From assembly GCA_900470805.1 (NCBI GenBank), contig UCCA01000015.1:1-64000 (forward strand): a stretch of 64,000 nt of DNA. Reading direction: 5' to 3'. The translations under genes were made by a program, and so were the position numbers. The notes beneath the pieces were generated by a model. It was not told where the DNA came from and did no database searches. It was given only the letters and a program-made list of their open reading frames with translations. Of the stretch, positions 19,004-28,810 are shown one piece after another; position 1 is the stretch's first letter, and each line of letters starts with the position of its first letter. The stretch comes from Hyphomicrobiales bacterium. GTDB lineage: Bacteria > Pseudomonadota > Alphaproteobacteria > Rhizobiales > Rhizobiaceae.

Positions 19004-19513
19004 TCAGGACGTCACTTTCAAGACAAGCGGCTTGTGACCCGTCGCTTCCATGAAACGAATGAGGTCGGCGCTTGCGATCGAGGTCGTGGCGTCGTTGGAC
19101 AGCGGATGGCAATTGACGATCTCGTCCTGCATCAGGTCGGCATCGAGCACGAAGGTCACCTTGTGCTCGACATCGTTGATCGCGCCGAAGGCCGTGACCG
19201 AACCGGGGATGACCCCGAGATACTCCATCAGCTTCTCCGGCTTGCCGAACGACACCTTGCTGGCCGCGCCGATCAGCGTATGCACCGTCTTCAGGTCGAC
19301 CGAGGCGTTCTCCTCCACCGTCAGAAGAAAGAACTGGTCCTTCTTGTCCTTCACGAACAGGTTCTTCGTATGACCGCCCGGAATCTCATCCCGCAGCGAC
19401 ACCGATTCGGCCACCGTGAACACCGGCGCGTGCCGCTTCGTGCTGTGCTTGATACCGAGCCCGTCGAGAAAGGCGAACAGGTCATCGGCGGTCTTCGGCG
19501 TCTTGTCGGTCAT
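19004..19513 (-). CDS. Prolyl-tRNA deacylase ProX (YbaK domain)
   Basis: 169 residues of the YbaK/PrdX trans-editing family that clears mischarged Ala (or similar) from tRNA-Pro. Typical features: 'FAFLDGLGIKHSTKRHAPVFTVAES', 'GGHTKNLFVKDKKDQFFLLTVEENASVDLK', 'PGSVTAFGAINDVEHKVTFVLDADL'. The ATG at 19513 is chosen over a GTG 15 nt upstream. Monocistronic. Confidence 0.92.
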   Translation of the reverse strand: MTDKTPKTADDLFAFLDGLGIKHSTKRHAPVFTVAESVSLRDEIPGGHTKNLFVKDKKDQFFLLTVEENASVDLKTVHTLIGAASKVSFGKPEKLMEYLGVIPGSVTAFGAINDVEHKVTFVLDADLMQDEIVNCHPLSNDATTSIASADLIRFMEATGHKPLVLKVTS

Positions 19514-19768
19514 ATCGGTATCCAGCACTGCTCAGGAATGAAAGCGCTCCCTGATTACGTCCCCCTCCCCTGTTTTGCAACGTGCGCTTTCGCCGCTTTT
19601 CCCTGCATTTGCGGCATTTTAGGCGACCCGCGATCAGGATCGCAAATTTTTCTTCGCCTTTCCGTCATTTCCCTGTTGCATTTGAAAATCGTTTGGGCGA
19701 TATAGCGCCCGTCGCCGCAAGGTGGCGCCAACGGCTTCCGAAACTACCACAGGCCGTCGGATTTATGA

Positions 19769-19843
19769 GCGGGTGTAGCTCAGTGGTAGAGCACAACCTT
19801 GCCAAGGTTGGGGTCGAGGGTTCGAACCCCTTCGCCCGCTCCA
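19769..19843 (+). tRNA. tRNA-Gly (GCC)
   Basis: 75 nt with encoded CCA. Acceptor GCGGGTG pairs with CGCCCGC; D-loop AGCTCAGTGGTAGAGC; anticodon arm CAACC-TTGCCAA-GGTTG giving anticodon GCC; T-arm GAGGG-TTCGAAC-CCCTT. All arms are intact. Confidence 0.97.
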
Positions 19844-20013
19844 AATCTTCCCCGAAGCATTATTTCGATGAGATAAAAGATCAAGCCTGAGGCTTGGCCC
19901 TTATGTTTTTATGGGTTGTTTGGCAATGATGCTGTCCGGCCTCTTCCTTGCATCATTCTTATTGCCGTCTATCCGCACACTCTCTTTTCAGTCAGTTTAA
20001 GCATCGTAATCTC

Positions 20014-20066
20014 GTATGCGCGACCATCATTGCTTGTTTGCAATGCGTACATTTTTGTGCGCATAC
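20014..20066. promoter_or_regulatory. Candidate hicAB operator region
   Basis: GTATGCGC at 20014-20021 and its exact complement GCGCATAC at 20059-20066 flank the likely promoter, just upstream of hicA; a further ATGCGTAC lies at 20043. Such inverted half-sites are what a dimeric HicB antitoxin would bind. Inferred from position and symmetry only. Confidence 0.4.
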
Positions 20067-20088
20067 TTCTATCATGCACGGAGGCCGG

Positions 20089-20295
20089 ATGAAACGCGAG
20101 CAGTTGCTGCGCGAACTTCGCAAACTCGCCAGCGATACCGGAAAGTCCTTCGAAGTGTTCGAAAACAAAGGCAAGGGATCGCATTACCGGGTGATGTACG
20201 ATGGGCGGTTCACCACCGTGAAATCCGGCGAACTGACACCAGGATACGTGCGGCTGATCAAGAAGCAGCTCGGCATCGATTGGTCCGGTATGTGA
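20089..20295 (+). CDS. hicA: HicA mRNA-interferase toxin
   Basis: 68 residues. Double-stranded-RNA-binding-like HicA fold with the catalytic His in 'KGKGSHYRVMYDGRFTTV' and the C-terminal 'LTPGYVRLIKKQLGI'. It would cleave mRNA when free. The ATG at 20089 is preferred because GGAGG lies 5 nt upstream; longer in-frame starts read into the promoter. It forms a bicistron with hicB, 30 nt downstream. Confidence 0.9.
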   Translation: MKREQLLRELRKLASDTGKSFEVFENKGKGSHYRVMYDGRFTTVKSGELTPGYVRLIKKQLGIDWSGM

Positions 20296-20325
20296 TTCAA
20301 GCAATCTGGAACGAAGGGCTACGCA

Positions 20326-20751
20326 ATGCAGTATGTCTATATGGCGGAAATCGTCGCCGATCCCGATGGTGGCTACCTCGTGACCTTCGCGGATGTGCCC
20401 GAGGCGATCACCCACGGCGACGACCGCGCGGAGGCGATCGTCAGCGCTCGCGAGGCGCTTGGCCTTGCATTGCGCGGCATTGTTCAGGATGGCCGGCCGA
20501 CACCGAGACCGGCTGCGAAAACCGGTATTGCCATTCCCGTCGACCCAGAGGACGCAATCAAGCTCGCGGTCATCGCAGCTTTCAAGGACGCCGGCATTTC
20601 GAAAAGGGAGCTGGCCCGCAGGCTTGGCAAGACCGAGAACGAAGCTCGCCGGATCCTCGATCCCGATCATCACTCCAAGATCGGCCCGATGCAGGATGCC
20701 ATGCAGGCACTCGGGAAGACGATCGTCGTTTCGGTGCAGGAAGCGGCCTGA
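20326..20751 (+). CDS. hicB: HicB antitoxin
   Basis: 141 residues: an N-terminal degraded-RNase-H HicB domain ('YMAEIVADPDGGYLVTFADVPEAITHGDDRAEAIVSAREAL', about 1-60) and a C-terminal helix-turn-helix ('SKRELARRLGKTENEARRILDPDHHSK', about 90-120) for DNA binding. It neutralises HicA and should autorepress the operon. AAGGG lies 8 nt before the ATG. Confidence 0.93.
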   Translation: MQYVYMAEIVADPDGGYLVTFADVPEAITHGDDRAEAIVSAREALGLALRGIVQDGRPTPRPAAKTGIAIPVDPEDAIKLAVIAAFKDAGISKRELARRLGKTENEARRILDPDHHSKIGPMQDAMQALGKTIVVSVQEAA

Positions 20752-20864
20752 CCGAGCCCCGCCGAACCGTCGTACTTCATCCCTCCCTCTCAAAAAACAT
20801 TGATTTGCGCCCCGCCCTTGCCCATGTTCCCCCAAGGGCAGGATATCAAACAGAGCGGACGCGC

Positions 20865-22193
20865 ATGCTACAACGGACCGAGGAGACGGATGCCGCGCTG
20901 GTCGACAGACTGCAGCGGGCGGCATTCGATTATTTTCCGAAACATTCCAATCCCGAGACCGGCCTCGTCGCCGACACTTCAGTGGCGGGCGTGCCGTGCA
21001 GCATCGCCGCCGTCGGCTTCGCGCTGTCGTCGTATACCGTTGCCGTCGAGCGCGGCTGGATGACGCGGCCAGAGGCGATCGCGCTGACCACGACGACGCT
21101 GTGCTTCTTCGCCCATGGCCATCAGGGCCGCGAGCGCCACGCGATCGGCTACAAGGGCTTCTTCTACCATTTCCTGCACATGGACACCGGCCACCGCGCC
21201 TGGAACAGCGAGCTCTCGACCATCGACACGACGCTGCTGGTCGCGGGCGTCCTGACGGCCGCAGCCTATTTCGACGCGGACGACCCGGCGGAGACCGAAA
21301 TCCGCCGGCTGGCGACGCTGATCTACGAGCGCATCGACTGGCAATGGGCTCTGAACAAGGGCGAGACCATCTGCATGGGCTGGAAGCCATCGAGCGGCTT
21401 TTTGCGCTGGCGCTGGCAGGGCTATGACGAGGCGGTGCTGCTCTATACGCTGGCGCTGGCCTCGCCGACCCACCCGATCCCGCAATCGAGCTACGACGCT
21501 TTCACCGCGAGCTATTCCTGGATGCTGTTCGGCGATCAGGCTTATCTCTATGCCGGTCCGCTGTTCATCCACCTGTTCTCGCATGCCTGGATCGATTTTC
21601 GCGGCATCCGCGACCGGCCGATGGCGGCGCGCAATTGGGATTACTTCCGCAACACGCAGGTCTGCATCGAGGTCCAGCGCGATTACGCCACGCGCAACCC
21701 CGGCCATTTCGTCGGCTACAGCAAAGACATATGGGGTTTGTCGGCATCAGACGGGCCGCCGCCGTCGCGCAGCAGGCACGGCGATCGGCGCCCGAACATT
21801 CTCGGATACGCCGCCCGTGGTGTCCCGCTCGGCCCCGACGACGGGACGCTGGCTCCCTGGGCCGCGCTTGCCTCGCTGCCCTATGACAGGGAGGCGGCGA
21901 TCTCGGGTACCCGCGCGCTGCTCGAGACCTACCCCCGCATCGTCTACGAGGACCGTTTTCCCGGCGGCTTCAACCCGACGGTTGCGACGTCGCAGCCGGA
22001 AGGATGGGTCGACGACCGCTGCGTCGGCATCGATCAGGGGCTGCTTGTGATGTCGATCGAGAACGCCCGCTCCGATTTCATCTGGAGCCTGATGCGCAAA
22101 TCCGATGTGATTCGCACCGGGCTTGAGCGGGCCGGCTTTACCGGCGGCTGGCTGGAAGAGAGCGCCGAAAGTGCCGAGCGCCGGATCGCCTGA
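20865..22193 (+). CDS. GH144-like glucanase / glucoamylase-family protein
   Basis: 442 residues, matching the COG5368 glycoamylase-like (alpha/alpha-six barrel) proteins, some of which are GH144 endo-beta-1,2-glucanases. Visible: 'LQRAAFDYFPKHSNPETGLVADTS', 'FYHFLHMDTGHRAWNSELSTIDTTLLVAGVL', 'GWKPSSGFLRWRWQGYDEAVLLYTLAL', 'FSHAWIDFRGIRD', 'YSKDIWGLSASDGP', and 'RFPGGFNPT'. In an organism that probably makes cyclic beta-1,2-glucan, this is a plausible periplasmic or cytosolic turnover enzyme, but no signal peptide is seen at this start. The frame is open 283 codons upstream across hicAB; the ATG at 20865 is chosen from homology. Confidence 0.85.
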   Translation: MLQRTEETDAALVDRLQRAAFDYFPKHSNPETGLVADTSVAGVPCSIAAVGFALSSYTVAVERGWMTRPEAIALTTTTLCFFAHGHQGRERHAIGYKGFFYHFLHMDTGHRAWNSELSTIDTTLLVAGVLTAAAYFDADDPAETEIRRLATLIYERIDWQWALNKGETICMGWKPSSGFLRWRWQGYDEAVLLYTLALASPTHPIPQSSYDAFTASYSWMLFGDQAYLYAGPLFIHLFSHAWIDFRGIRDRPMAARNWDYFRNTQVCIEVQRDYATRNPGHFVGYSKDIWGLSASDGPPPSRSRHGDRRPNILGYAARGVPLGPDDGTLAPWAALASLPYDREAAISGTRALLETYPRIVYEDRFPGGFNPTVATSQPEGWVDDRCVGIDQGLLVMSIENARSDFIWSLMRKSDVIRTGLERAGFTGGWLEESAESAERRIA

Positions 22194-22231
22194 TCCCGGT
22201 CTGAAATCGGCGCAAGCCCGCGTGGCGGATT

Positions 22232-23265
<1,034 letters not shown>

Positions 23266-23269
<4 letters not shown>

Positions 23270-24864
23270 TGTCCGGCAGTCCGTTTCGATTGAGCGTGGA
23301 GAAGCAGCGTCAGCGGCAGCGACAGCACCACCATCATGAAGGCGTAAGGTGCGGCGGCGACGTAGTCGATCTCGCTGGTCAGCGACCAGAATTTCGTGGC
23401 CAGCGTCTCGACGCCGTTGGGCGACAGCATCAACGTCGCCGTCAGCTCGTTGGTGATCCCGAGCGCCACCAGCGCGATGCTGGCAGCCGCCCCCGGTGCC
23501 GCGAGCCGCATGGTGATCTGCCGCACCGCCTGCCCGGGCGTGCGCCCCAGCGCCATGGCGGCGCGCTCCAGCTCCACCGGCGCCTGCGCGATGCTGGCGC
23601 GAAGACCCACCATGGCGCGCGGCAGGAAGAGCAGGATGTAGGCGAGCAGCAGCGTCGCGAAGGTCTGGTAGAGCGGCAGCACCAGCCGCACGGTGATCGT
23701 CACCAGCGCCAGCGCCACGACGACGCCGGGCAGCGAGCCGACATAATAATGGCAGGCCTCGAGGATGCGCTGGACGCGACCGGGCGCACGCACCGACAGC
23801 CAGGCCATCGGCGCAGCGGCGATCGTCGCCAGAATGCCGCCGGCCAGCGCCAGCACGATCGATTGCAGGAAGGCACTGCCCACCTCCGGCCGCCAGATAC
23901 CGGCGCCGCCGAGATAAAGCCAGCGCGCCAGCGTCACGAACGGCACGCCGAGTGTCAGCGCCGCCACGACGACCGGCAACGCTACCGCCGGCACCACCCA
24001 CCAGCCGAGGCGGCGGCGATCGGCCGGCCGCGCCGAGCCGGCGCCGACGCGGGCGTATCGTTCATTGCCGCGTACGAGAACCTCGATGGCCAGCAGCAGC
24101 AGGCAGCAGGCCACCAGCACGCCGCCGAGCATGTTGGCGGCGGGGCTGTTATAGGCGGACTGGAACTGATCTACGATGGCGGTGGCGAAGGTGTCGAAGC
24201 GGATCATCACGAACAGCCCGTATTCCGACAGCAGATGCAGCGCGATCAACAGCGCGCCGCCGCAGATGGCGAGACGGAGCTGCGGCAGCACGGTGCGGAA
24301 GAAAACCGCCCACGGCCCAAGTCCCAATGACGCCGCCGCGTCCTCGATGGCCGGATCGAGCCGGCGCAACGCGGCCGCGACCGGCAGATAGAGGAATGGG
24401 TAATAGGCCAGCACCGAGACGAAGACACCACTCTGGAGCCCGCGCATTCCAGGCACCAGGCTGACCCAGGCGTATGAATGCACGAAGGCCGGAACCGCCA
24501 GCGGCGCGACCGCCAGCCACGCCCACAGGCGGGCGAAGGGCACGTCCGTGCGTTCGGTGATCCAGGCAAGCGCCACCGCCAGCACGATCGACAACGGTAC
24601 GGTGATGACTTCAAGCAGGACGGTATTGACGAGCAGTTCGCCGACGCGCGGCCGGAACACCAGCTGCTTCACCGTCTCCCAGCCGACATCGACCGTAATC
24701 CAGCCGATGAAGCCGAGCGGCACCAGGCTGAATAGAGCCACGATGGCGGCAAAGACGACGACGGAGGTATAGGGCATGCGTCGGCGCGGCCGCGCCAGCC
24801 CGGCCGAAGACCGGACCACCGGCATCTCCTGTCCGGAAGCAAGCACTCTGTTGTCCTGCAGCAA
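23266..24864 (-). CDS. fbpB: Ferric iron ABC transporter permease
   Basis: 532 residues with two homologous permease halves of about six membrane helices each and two EAA loops ('[26 protein letters not shown]' near residue 190 and '[25 protein letters not shown]' near 445). This duplicated layout is typical of FbpB. The start is unclear: TTG at 24864, GTG at 24846 or ATG at 24825; the first ~30 residues are not conserved. 144 nt separate it from fbpA, with a hairpin between. Confidence 0.9.
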
Positions 24865-24895
24865 GGCCGCCGCCTTTTACACGCCGAAAAAGGAA

Positions 24896-24923
24896 GGCAA
24901 CCGCCTTCGGGAAAGCGGTTGCC
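24896..24923 (-). terminator. Intercistronic hairpin between fbpA and fbpB
   Basis: A 9-bp stem GGCAACCGC / GCGGTTGCC, followed on the minus strand by TTCCTTTTTC. Likely a partial terminator that leaves more fbpA than fbpB-fbpC transcript, common for binding proteins. Confidence 0.65.
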
Positions 24924-25008
24924 GGTATCGTCATGGCCTAGAGTTTTCTTGAGCCAAAAGCAATAGTTTTGGCCGTCGCCATCCGTGAGCGACAGCCGCG
25001 GCGGCGGC

Positions 25009-26037
25009 TCAGATCAGGCCGGCGGCGGTGATCATCTCGACCACCTTCTTGCTGTTGAGTTCGGCGGCATCGATCTTCGGTGCCTGCAGGTCCGGCATCG
25101 GCACCAGCTTGGCATTGGATGCAGCACCCTTGCCGATGGCATATTCATAGGATGTGCCATCCTTCAGGATCGCCTGCCCGGCCTTGCCGGTGATAAACTT
25201 CAGGAACGCCTGCGCTTCCTTCTGGTGCTGGCTGGACTTCAGAATGCCGCCGCCCGACAGGCTGACGAAGGCGCCCGGATCCTGGTTCTTGAAATAGTGC
25301 AGCGCCACGTTCTTGCTGTTTTCGGCCGTCGCCGCCTGATCGCCGAACCAGTAGTAATGATAGATGATCGCGCCCTCGACTTCGCCGGCATTGACCGCCT
25401 TCATCGCCACCGTGTTACTCTTGTAGGAGGTGCCGTTGTCCTTCAGCGCCTTCAGCCAAGCGGCGGTAACGTCCTCGCCCTTCAGCTGCAGCAGCGCGCT
25501 GACGATCGCCTGGAAATCGGCGCCGACGGGCGCAGCGCCCCAGCGGCCCTTCCAGGCGGGATCGGCGAGATCGAGCATCGACTTCGGCAGCTGGTCTTCC
25601 GTCAGCTTCGTCTTGTCGTAGGCGAACACGGTCGAACGCGCCGCGATGCCGGTCCACATCCCGTCCTTCGGGCGAAACTCCTCCGGCAGCTGGTCGAGCG
25701 TTGCCTTGTCGATCGGCGCGAACAGCCCGGCGGCATCGACCAGCACCATGGCCGGCGAATTCTCGGTGAGGAACACGTCGGCCGGCGAGGCCTCGTCTTC
25801 CTGGATGATCTGGTTGGCAAACTGCATGTCGCTGCCCTGGCGCATCGTGACCTTGATGCCGGTTTCCTTGGTGAAGGCATCCACCCATTCCTGGCCGAGG
25901 CTCTGGTGCTGGGCGTTATAGACCACGATCCCCTCGGAATCGTCCGCGCGCGCCACCAATGTCGTCACCGATGTCGCCGCGAAAAGCGCGGCACCGAGAG
26001 CGGCAGCGCGGGAAAGGCGATTAAGGGAAAAGTTCAT
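25009..26037 (-). CDS. fbpA: Ferric iron-binding periplasmic protein
   Basis: 342 residues. Signal peptide (MNFSLNRLSRAAALGAALFAATSVTTLVARA) and a family-1 iron-binding fold: 'IVVYNAQHQSLGQEWVDAFTKETGIKVTMRQGSDMQFANQI'. The iron-ligand tyrosine pair is visible in 'GAIIYHYYWFGDQ'. It captures ferric iron in the periplasm and passes it to FbpBC. The start at 26037 has GGAGGGC 5 nt upstream. A candidate Irr box lies about 130 nt upstream. Confidence 0.93.
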   Translation of the reverse strand: MNFSLNRLSRAAALGAALFAATSVTTLVARADDSEGIVVYNAQHQSLGQEWVDAFTKETGIKVTMRQGSDMQFANQIIQEDEASPADVFLTENSPAMVLVDAAGLFAPIDKATLDQLPEEFRPKDGMWTGIAARSTVFAYDKTKLTEDQLPKSMLDLADPAWKGRWGAAPVGADFQAIVSALLQLKGEDVTAAWLKALKDNGTSYKSNTVAMKAVNAGEVEGAIIYHYYWFGDQAATAENSKNVALHYFKNQDPGAFVSLSGGGILKSSQHQKEAQAFLKFITGKAGQAILKDGTSYEYAIGKGAASNAKLVPMPDLQAPKIDAAELNSKKVVEMITAAGLI

Positions 26038-26162
26038 GATGCCCTCCATGGCGTTTCACCTGCGTTATCCGAGATGATGCCAGCGGTATATTTTCGTTAT
26101 CCGACCATTTCAAGTTCAGGCGACTCAGGGTCAATCACAAAGGCTTGAAATAATTGATATAT

Positions 26163-26179
26163 TTTAGAACCATTCTAGA
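26163..26179. promoter_or_regulatory. Candidate Irr (ICE) iron-control box
   Basis: TTTAGAA-CCA-TTCTAGA, a 7-3-7 palindrome close to the rhizobial iron-control element TTTAGAA-N3-TTCTAAA. It overlaps the stop codon of the dpkA-like gene and lies upstream of fbpA, so it could give fbpABC its own iron-responsive promoter. Inferred by consensus match. Confidence 0.5.
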
Positions 26180-27164
26180 GCAGGCTGATCGCCTCGAGTA
26201 GTTCGTCCTCGACCTCGATGCCATTCTCGATCGCATCGCGCCGCGCGGCTTGGCCGCGCCGGCCGGGCAGCCGCACCCCGGGATCGGAGGAAATCTCGTC
26301 GGCAAGCCGGCTCATCCGTTCCGCCACGACCGCACCGCCGCTGGCGAGCGGATTGATGACGATGAGCATATGGCCAAGCGCCGGAGACGCGCCCTTTTCG
26401 TCAAACAAAGACGAGGCTTCGAACGCGGGATTGGAGCCGGTCAGCGCGCCCGCGAGAATTTCGACCATCATCGCCAGCGCCGCGCCCTTGGCCTCGCCGG
26501 CCGGCATCATCGTTCCTGCCAGCGCCTCGACCGGATCGGTGGTTGGATCGCCATTGCGGTCAAGAGCCCAGTTATCGGGGATCGGTACGCCCTTCTGCTT
26601 GGCCGCCATCACCTTGCCGCGCGCGACCAGCGACAGCGCCATATCGATGACAACAGGATCGGCGCCGGGAACGGGCGCCGCGAACGCGATCGGATTGGTG
26701 CCGAAGACCGGCTTGCGCCCGCCCCACGCCGCCATTGCTCCAGGCGCGTTGGCCATCATCAACGCCACGAGCCCGGCTTCAGCGAGACGTTCTACGGTCA
26801 GCCCCAGCACGCCGGCATGATGCGAGCGCCGAAAGGAAGCGAGCGCGATGCCTTGCTCCGAAGCAATCGCGGGAATCTCGGACAAGGCAAGATCGATAGC
26901 CGGATAAGCATAGCCATGGCAGGCATCGATCTGCAACACGCCGGCAAAGGGCCGCGTCATCAGCGGGGTCGCGAAACCATCGACCTTGCCTGATCTAGCC
27001 TGCAGCGAATAGGCTTCGACACGCCGCAATCCGTGACCGCCCTGGCCGGCGGCTTCCGCGGCGATCAGGGCACGCGCGACGGATCGTGCATTGGTCTCGC
27101 TCACCCGGTTTCGTGTCAGTGTGTCGAAAACCAAAGTTTCAGCGGCGGCGAGTGTCAGATGCAT
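26175..27164 (-). CDS. Ldh2/YlbC-family reductase, probable delta1-piperideine-2-carboxylate reductase
   Basis: 329 residues of the malate/L-lactate/ureidoglycolate dehydrogenase (non-Rossmann, NADPH) superfamily: 'GHGLRRVEAYSLQ', 'GIALASFRRSHHAGVLGLTVERLAEAGLVALMMANAPGAMAAWGG', 'FGTNPIAFAAPVPG'. Catalytic His and Ser/Arg positions are kept. DpkA of Pseudomonas, which reduces delta1-piperideine-2-carboxylate to L-pipecolate, belongs here. Its place downstream of amaB-amaA-hglS supports that role over lactate or malate. Start at 27164 (MHLTLAAAETL); 82 nt after amaB. Confidence 0.8.
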   Translation of the reverse strand: MHLTLAAAETLVFDTLTRNRVSETNARSVARALIAAEAAGQGGHGLRRVEAYSLQARSGKVDGFATPLMTRPFAGVLQIDACHGYAYPAIDLALSEIPAIASEQGIALASFRRSHHAGVLGLTVERLAEAGLVALMMANAPGAMAAWGGRKPVFGTNPIAFAAPVPGADPVVIDMALSLVARGKVMAAKQKGVPIPDNWALDRNGDPTTDPVEALAGTMMPAGEAKGAALAMMVEILAGALTGSNPAFEASSLFDEKGASPALGHMLIVINPLASGGAVVAERMSRLADEISSDPGVRLPGRRGQAARRDAIENGIEVEDELLEAISLL

Positions 27165-27246
27165 GAGAAACCTACGAAAACAGGAAGGCGACAACGCGGT
27201 TACGTTATCGCCCTTCTTGTCGCAATGCAGCAATTGAATGCTGCGA

Positions 27247-28785
27247 TTACTCGACGTCGAACTTGACGCCCTGTGCCAGCGGCAGTGTCTTGCCGTAGTT
27301 GATGGTGTTGGTGGCGCGGCGCATGTAGGCGCGCCATGCATCCGAGCCCGACTCGCGGCCGCCGCCGGTTTCCTTTTCGCCGCCGAACGCGCCGCCGATT
27401 TCGGCGCCCGAAGGACCGAGATTGACGTTGGCGATGCCGCAATCCGAACCGCGCGCCGAGAGGAAGCCTTCGGCCTCGCGCATGTCGTTGGTGAAGATCG
27501 ACGACGACAGGCCCTGCGGCACGGCATTGTGCTCTTCCAGAACCGCGTTGAAATCGCTGTACTTCATCACGTAGAGGATCGGCGCGAAGGTCTCATGCTC
27601 GACCGGACCCGTCTGGGCGGGCATCTCGACCAGCGCCGGGCGCACGTAGAAGGCCTCGGCAGCGCCGTTTTCGACGCGCTCGCCACCGGTGACCGTGCCG
27701 CCTGCGGCCTTCGCCTGCTCCAGCGCCGACTGCATGTTGCTGTAGGCTTGGCTGTCGATCAGCGGACCGACCAGCGTGCCCGCTTCCAGCGGGTTGCCGA
27801 TGGAGACGGAGCCGTAGGCCTTCTGCAGGCGCGGCACCAGCTTGTCGTAGACGCTCTCGTGCACGAACAGGCGACGCAGCGTGGTGCAGCGCTGGCCGGC
27901 GGTGCCCATCGCCGAGAAGGCGACGCCGCGCAGCGTCAGGTCGAGATCCGCCGTCGGGCAGATGATCGCGGCATTGTTACCGCCGAGTTCGAGGATGGCG
28001 CGGGCAAAGCGCTGAGACAGGCGCGGACCGACGGCGCGGCCCATGGCCGTCGAGCCGGTGGCCGACACCAGCGGCACCTTCGGGTGATCGACCAGCGCCT
28101 CGCCGACATCGCGACCGCCGATCAGCAGCGTCGCCAGATTGGCCGGCGCTGCACCGCCTTCGGCGACGAAACGCTTCAGCGCCTTCTCGAACAGCGCCTG
28201 CGTGGCGAGCGCCGTCAGCGGCGTCTTCTCGGATGGCTTCCAGACGACAGGGTTGCCGCAGACCAGCGCCAGCGCCGCATTCCACGACCAGACAGCGACG
28301 GGGAAGTTGAAGGCGGAGATGATGCCGACGACGCCCAGCGGGTGCCAGCTTTCCATCATCCGGTGCTCGGAACGCTCGGTGGCGATCGTCAGACCGTAGA
28401 GCTGGCGGGAAAGACCGACCGCGAAATCGCAGATGTCGATCATTTCCTGCACTTCGCCGAGGCCTTCGGACGTGATCTTGCCGACCTCTATCGACACCAG
28501 CCGGCCGAGCTCGCCCTTGGCGGCGCGCAGTTCCTCGCCGAGGAGGCGCACCAGTTCGCCGCGCTTCGGGGCCGGTACGGCGCGCCAGTCGAGGAACGCC
28601 TTGTGCGCTTCGACGATCGCGGCCTTGGCATCGGCGACCGAATGCTCCTTCAGCGCGCCGATCTCCTTGCCTGTCACGGGCGAGGTGACCTTCAGCGTGC
28701 CGCCGGTGAAGCGATCGGCGTTGACGCCGAGCTTGGAAAGCAGTGTCTTGGTCTCGGAAGCGAGATCGAGCGTTTCGATGGTCAT
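27247..28785 (-). CDS. amaB: L-aminoadipate-semialdehyde/piperideine-6-carboxylate dehydrogenase
   Basis: 512 residues of the ALDH7 (antiquitin) family. 'GVVGIISAFNFPVAVWSWNAALALVCGNPVVWKPSEKTPL' is the NAD-binding core, the catalytic Glu lies in 'ILELGGNNA' and the nucleophile Cys in 'TAGQRCTTLRRLF'. Human ALDH7A1 and Pseudomonas AmaB oxidise alpha-aminoadipate semialdehyde to 2-aminoadipate in lysine breakdown. Start at 28785 (MTIETLDLASE). It sits 25 nt after amaA in the same operon. Confidence 0.92.
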   Translation of the reverse strand: MTIETLDLASETKTLLSKLGVNADRFTGGTLKVTSPVTGKEIGALKEHSVADAKAAIVEAHKAFLDWRAVPAPKRGELVRLLGEELRAAKGELGRLVSIEVGKITSEGLGEVQEMIDICDFAVGLSRQLYGLTIATERSEHRMMESWHPLGVVGIISAFNFPVAVWSWNAALALVCGNPVVWKPSEKTPLTALATQALFEKALKRFVAEGGAAPANLATLLIGGRDVGEALVDHPKVPLVSATGSTAMGRAVGPRLSQRFARAILELGGNNAAIICPTADLDLTLRGVAFSAMGTAGQRCTTLRRLFVHESVYDKLVPRLQKAYGSVSIGNPLEAGTLVGPLIDSQAYSNMQSALEQAKAAGGTVTGGERVENGAAEAFYVRPALVEMPAQTGPVEHETFAPILYVMKYSDFNAVLEEHNAVPQGLSSSIFTNDMREAEGFLSARGSDCGIANVNLGPSGAEIGGAFGGEKETGGGRESGSDAWRAYMRRATNTINYGKTLPLAQGVKFDVE

Positions 28786-28810
28786 TGTCTTGGTTCCAAC
28801 CTTGTTATTC

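Noticed and set aside
20016..20864. N-terminal extension of the GH144-like gene by 283 codons
   Set aside because: It overlaps hicA and hicB in another frame and shows no similarity to the family; ATG 20865 gives a normal-length protein.
19769..22193. Genomic island integrated at tRNA-Gly
   Set aside because: No integrase and no repeat of the tRNA 3' end was seen; only hicAB looks like accessory DNA.
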